A DNA stretch of 18,253 bases from Hemicentrotus pulcherrimus (lineage: Eukaryota > Echinodermata > Echinoidea > Camarodonta > Strongylocentrotidae). The translations under genes were made by a program, and so were the position numbers. The notes beneath the pieces were generated by a model that had not been told where the DNA came from, searched no databases, and was given only the letters and a program-made list of their open reading frames with translations. Shown piece by piece: positions 16,121 to 18,253 of this stretch. The stretch spans positions 174,944 to 193,196 of the forward strand of contig BEXV01000574.1 of the NCBI GenBank assembly GCA_003118195.1. Reading direction: 5' to 3'. The stretch's first letter is position 1; each line of letters opens with the position of its first letter.

Positions 16121-16126
16121 AATAAA
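16121..16126 (+). terminator. possible polyadenylation signal AATAAA
   Basis: AATAAA followed at once by TGTCTTGATTTG, a GT-rich stretch like a downstream element. If it serves ATP8A, the 3' UTR would be about 5.9 kb. It could equally be unrelated. Confidence 0.2.
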
Positions 16127-16159
16127 TGTCTTGATTTGATTATTAATTTATATTTGAAA

Positions 16160-16960
16160 TTCATTATTTTCAGCATAAGAAACTGAACTTCAGTCATACC
16201 ACTTGTTTAAATAACTTTATATGTTGCATTGCTTATTTTGTATGTTTATATTATTAATATATGGTTATAATTTTTAAGATGTATAGTGACAGGAAATTGG
16301 ATTTGAAGTGAACAAGGGATCACCATTTTGTAACAAAAAATTAAGTTTTTTAGATTGAATTACATCGTCATATCAGAGTCGAATTCTTGTCCCTGAAATA
16401 AGAGCAGGATATTAGTTTCACAAATGTTTGGTGTTCATATTAAAGCCATAATACTGCAAAACATAGATCAACTAAGGATAGTATGTTTGTGATATTTATG
16501 TTGAGATGCTACCTACCGCATTGTGAAGTGTTTAAGCTTTTGTACATGTAAATAGTTCCGTCGACTTACAGATGTCAGAAATACTTTTCACGTATTTGAT
16601 GTAAATGTAAAATAGCTTGCCAAAATTCATCAACGTCTTTGTAGCTATAAGGCAACAATTTAGCAAAATAGTTTGTTCAGAGGTTTATCTTCGATTCATG
16701 TCATTCAATATATAGAGGGAAATACCGTCAAACGTGTTCATTTTTTTTTCTTCTTTCTGAATGATCTGTACATTACTTTAAATGCTTTCAAATAATGTGT
16801 ATTACAGTAAATATTGTCATTGAATTTATGTCAAATCTGTGAAGCAAAGAAGTAACAAAGTGCTGATGAATATTGTAAATGATTATTTGATTTTATCAAG
16901 TCATTGTGGTTCTTTGATTTGTAGCTCTTGGGTTTGAACATCCATAACAGGCGTTATTTT
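16160..16960. other. AT-rich region without recognised gene
   Basis: No coding, RNA or repeat feature recognised. An ATTAAA hexamer occurs at 16439. Confidence 0.5.
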
Positions 16961-16963
16961 TAT

Positions 16964-17100
16964 GAGGAGAGGTATTAAAGAGGTTGAAGGAGAGAGGAGG
17001 AGAGAAAGAGGGACACATGGAAAGAAGGGAATATAAAAAAAGTAGTAGGGAGAGAGAGAGAGAGAGAGAGGGGGCAGACAAAAAGTAAAAGAAAAGGGGG
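16964..17100 (+). repeat. purine-rich tract with (GA)n microsatellite
   Basis: Almost pure A/G over long stretches (GGAGAGAGGAGGAGAGAAAGAG), with a regular (GA)n run at about 17049-17070. It faces a pyrimidine-rich tract at 17189-17368. Confidence 0.85.
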
Positions 17101-17188
17101 TGATGATTGGGGAAAATGTTACAAGAAATAATCTTTATGCAAAAATTACAAAAGTGACAAGGAAAATCTGAAAAGAGATGTTTCTACT

Positions 17189-17249
17189 TCTTTTATCCTC
17201 TCTCTAACTCTTTCTCTTTCACTCTGTCTTATAATACTCTTCACACACA

Positions 17250-17290
<41 letters not shown>

Positions 17291-17368
17291 CAACACAAAA
17301 TACTCTCTTTTTCTGTCGCTCCCCTCTTGTCCCTCTCTCACTTTCTCCCTCTCTCTCTCTCTCTCTCT
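17189..17368 (+). repeat. pyrimidine-rich tract with (CT)n microsatellites
   Basis: Runs of CT at about 17251-17288 and 17350-17368 within C/T-rich DNA, also a short CA run (17242-17250). The minus-strand open frame 17219-17494 (RERERE repeats) is a translation of this microsatellite and not a gene. Confidence 0.9.
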
Positions 17369-17704
17369 ATTCCTTCGAACCATGCAGACCACGAAGGATG
17401 ATACTTTTAACTTTGTCACGAGATCAATGTCCCAATTTTGATCCAGGACAATAAATGAAATTGAAGTTTCAATGAACGAAAGACCACAGTGCAAAGTTCG
17501 AGTATGGAGGTCCAGAAATCGGTTAAAGTTGTTGACAAAAATCCTATTTTCAATGTTGACATGCCTTTTGCTAACACATATTGTGCAGTTTCAACAAAAT
17601 CTGAAGTAGAATTTAGTGTTCCCTTTGAATAACAATCGAACCATTTTTGTACTGCTACCTTTATAAATTACATCAATTTGTTGAGCAGAAGGGAATCGCT
17701 ATTG
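17369..17704. other. region without recognised gene
   Basis: Unique-looking AT-rich DNA between the CT tract and the GGT run. No coding or structural signal recognised. Confidence 0.5.
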
Positions 17705-17761
17705 ATGGTGGTGGTGGTGGTTATTTTACCTGACTGCTAAGAAAGCATAAATGCTTGGAAG
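17705..17761 (-). repeat. GGT microsatellite joined to 43-base repeat, copy 2
   Basis: A short (GGT)n run at 17706-17720 is joined to the segment 17719-17761, whose reverse complement matches 10698-10740 at 42 of 43 bases. In copy 1 the corresponding flank is a CATCA-type run, so both copies end next to a triplet-like tail, as short retroelements often do. Confidence 0.75.
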
Positions 17762-18230
17762 TGAAGATGAATATTACGTGTGTTCTACGAATGTATCTGA
17801 GATCTGGTTTTAGAAGCACATCGTCTCGGTTCTTTGCCAGATCTGTGCCATGCAACAGACTCTTAGAGAAGTAAGTATTAGCATTGTTCACACTAGAAGC
17901 CTGTGCAACAATTATACAAATAATATAGGTCAATATGTAATCTAGATCATGGTATTAGAATGGTTTAGATTAATATCTTCTTTTTTTTAAAGTTTTCAAC
18001 GAAAGCAACAAATAACGATGGTAAACCGTTTTTGTATGCCTTTCAAAGAATTAGGATATTTTGATGGCTTTCATTAGTTCTAGCAGACGTTATTAGTTAG
18101 TGACAGATAAAAGAATAAATATTAGTAATACAATATCTTCGACATGTATATAGTTTAAATTAGTGAACAAATTGCAACGAAAGTTAAACCATGGTGAGAG
18201 ATGAAAGGATCAAGCTTATTTAAATATAAA
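17762..18230. other. AT-rich region without recognised gene
   Basis: No feature recognised. The minus-strand open frame 17721-17933 overlaps the repeat and shows no domain. Confidence 0.5.
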
Positions 18231-18253
18231 CGAGAGAGTGTGAGAGAGACAGA
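18231..18253 (+). repeat. GA-rich microsatellite at the right edge
   Basis: GAGAGAGTGTGAGAGAGACA, cut by the window edge. Its full length is unknown. Confidence 0.7.

Noticed and set aside
17219..17494. Minus-strand frame with RERERE repeats, resembling an RE-rich splicing-type domain
   Set aside because: It is a translation of a CT microsatellite. The flanking residues show no domain.
1..18253. CRISPR arrays, bacterial operons or ribosome binding sites
   Set aside because: The DNA is eukaryotic with spliced exons, and the repeats seen are microsatellites and inverted-repeat elements without spacer structure.
1..18253. tRNA or rRNA genes
   Set aside because: No cloverleaf with A and B boxes or rRNA core motif was recognised by eye. 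A tRNAscan or Infernal run would settle weak cases.

Overview
The window is animal nuclear DNA: AT-rich, with GT-AG introns, abundant short dispersed repeats and microsatellites, and no prokaryotic-style gene packing. The repeat types (short inverted-repeat elements with GGTGTTTCAYAAAG-like ends, and elements with a TATAGCGC motif next to ATA runs) together with the protein divergence suggest a marine invertebrate, probably an echinoderm such as a sea urchin. That placement is an inference and was not tested by a search.

One gene is well supported. Positions 591-10270 (+) hold the last eight coding exons of a P4-ATPase of the ATP8A1/ATP8A2 class, a phospholipid flippase. The exons join in frame with matching phases (711 bases, 236 residues plus stop). 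They encode membrane helices M7-M10 and the regulatory C-terminal tail, including the GFAFS autoinhibitory motif and the near-invariant EVIRAYDTTK end. The catalytic part (DKTG, actuator and nucleotide-binding domains) lies upstream of the window. Several exons are not visible as long open frames because they are short or in a frame that closes quickly.

Layout: 1-378 is an ATG-type microsatellite with a 105-base higher-order period, inside the intron that enters the window. 591-3584 holds exons 1-5 of the window with introns of 0.4-0.8 kb, three of which carry repeats. 3585-8234 is a 4.65 kb intron with a possible 42- or 24-base in-frame cassette exon at about 5.9 kb. 8235-10270 holds the last three exons and the stop codon. 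10271-18253 has no recognisable protein gene. It begins with the 3' UTR, whose end is not fixed by sequence alone, and contains a 0.4 kb inverted-repeat element, smaller hairpins, a possible TATA/CCAAT promoter near 15.8 kb, one small open frame near 15.0 kb, and GA/CT-rich tracts near 17.0-17.4 kb.

I found no new multi-gene system. The observations most worth testing are the cassette exon in the flippase tail, inverted copies of one repeat on both sides of exon 5 (a circular-RNA-prone layout), a 43-base near-identical inverted repeat shared between 10.7 kb and 17.7 kb, and the orphan promoter-like block.
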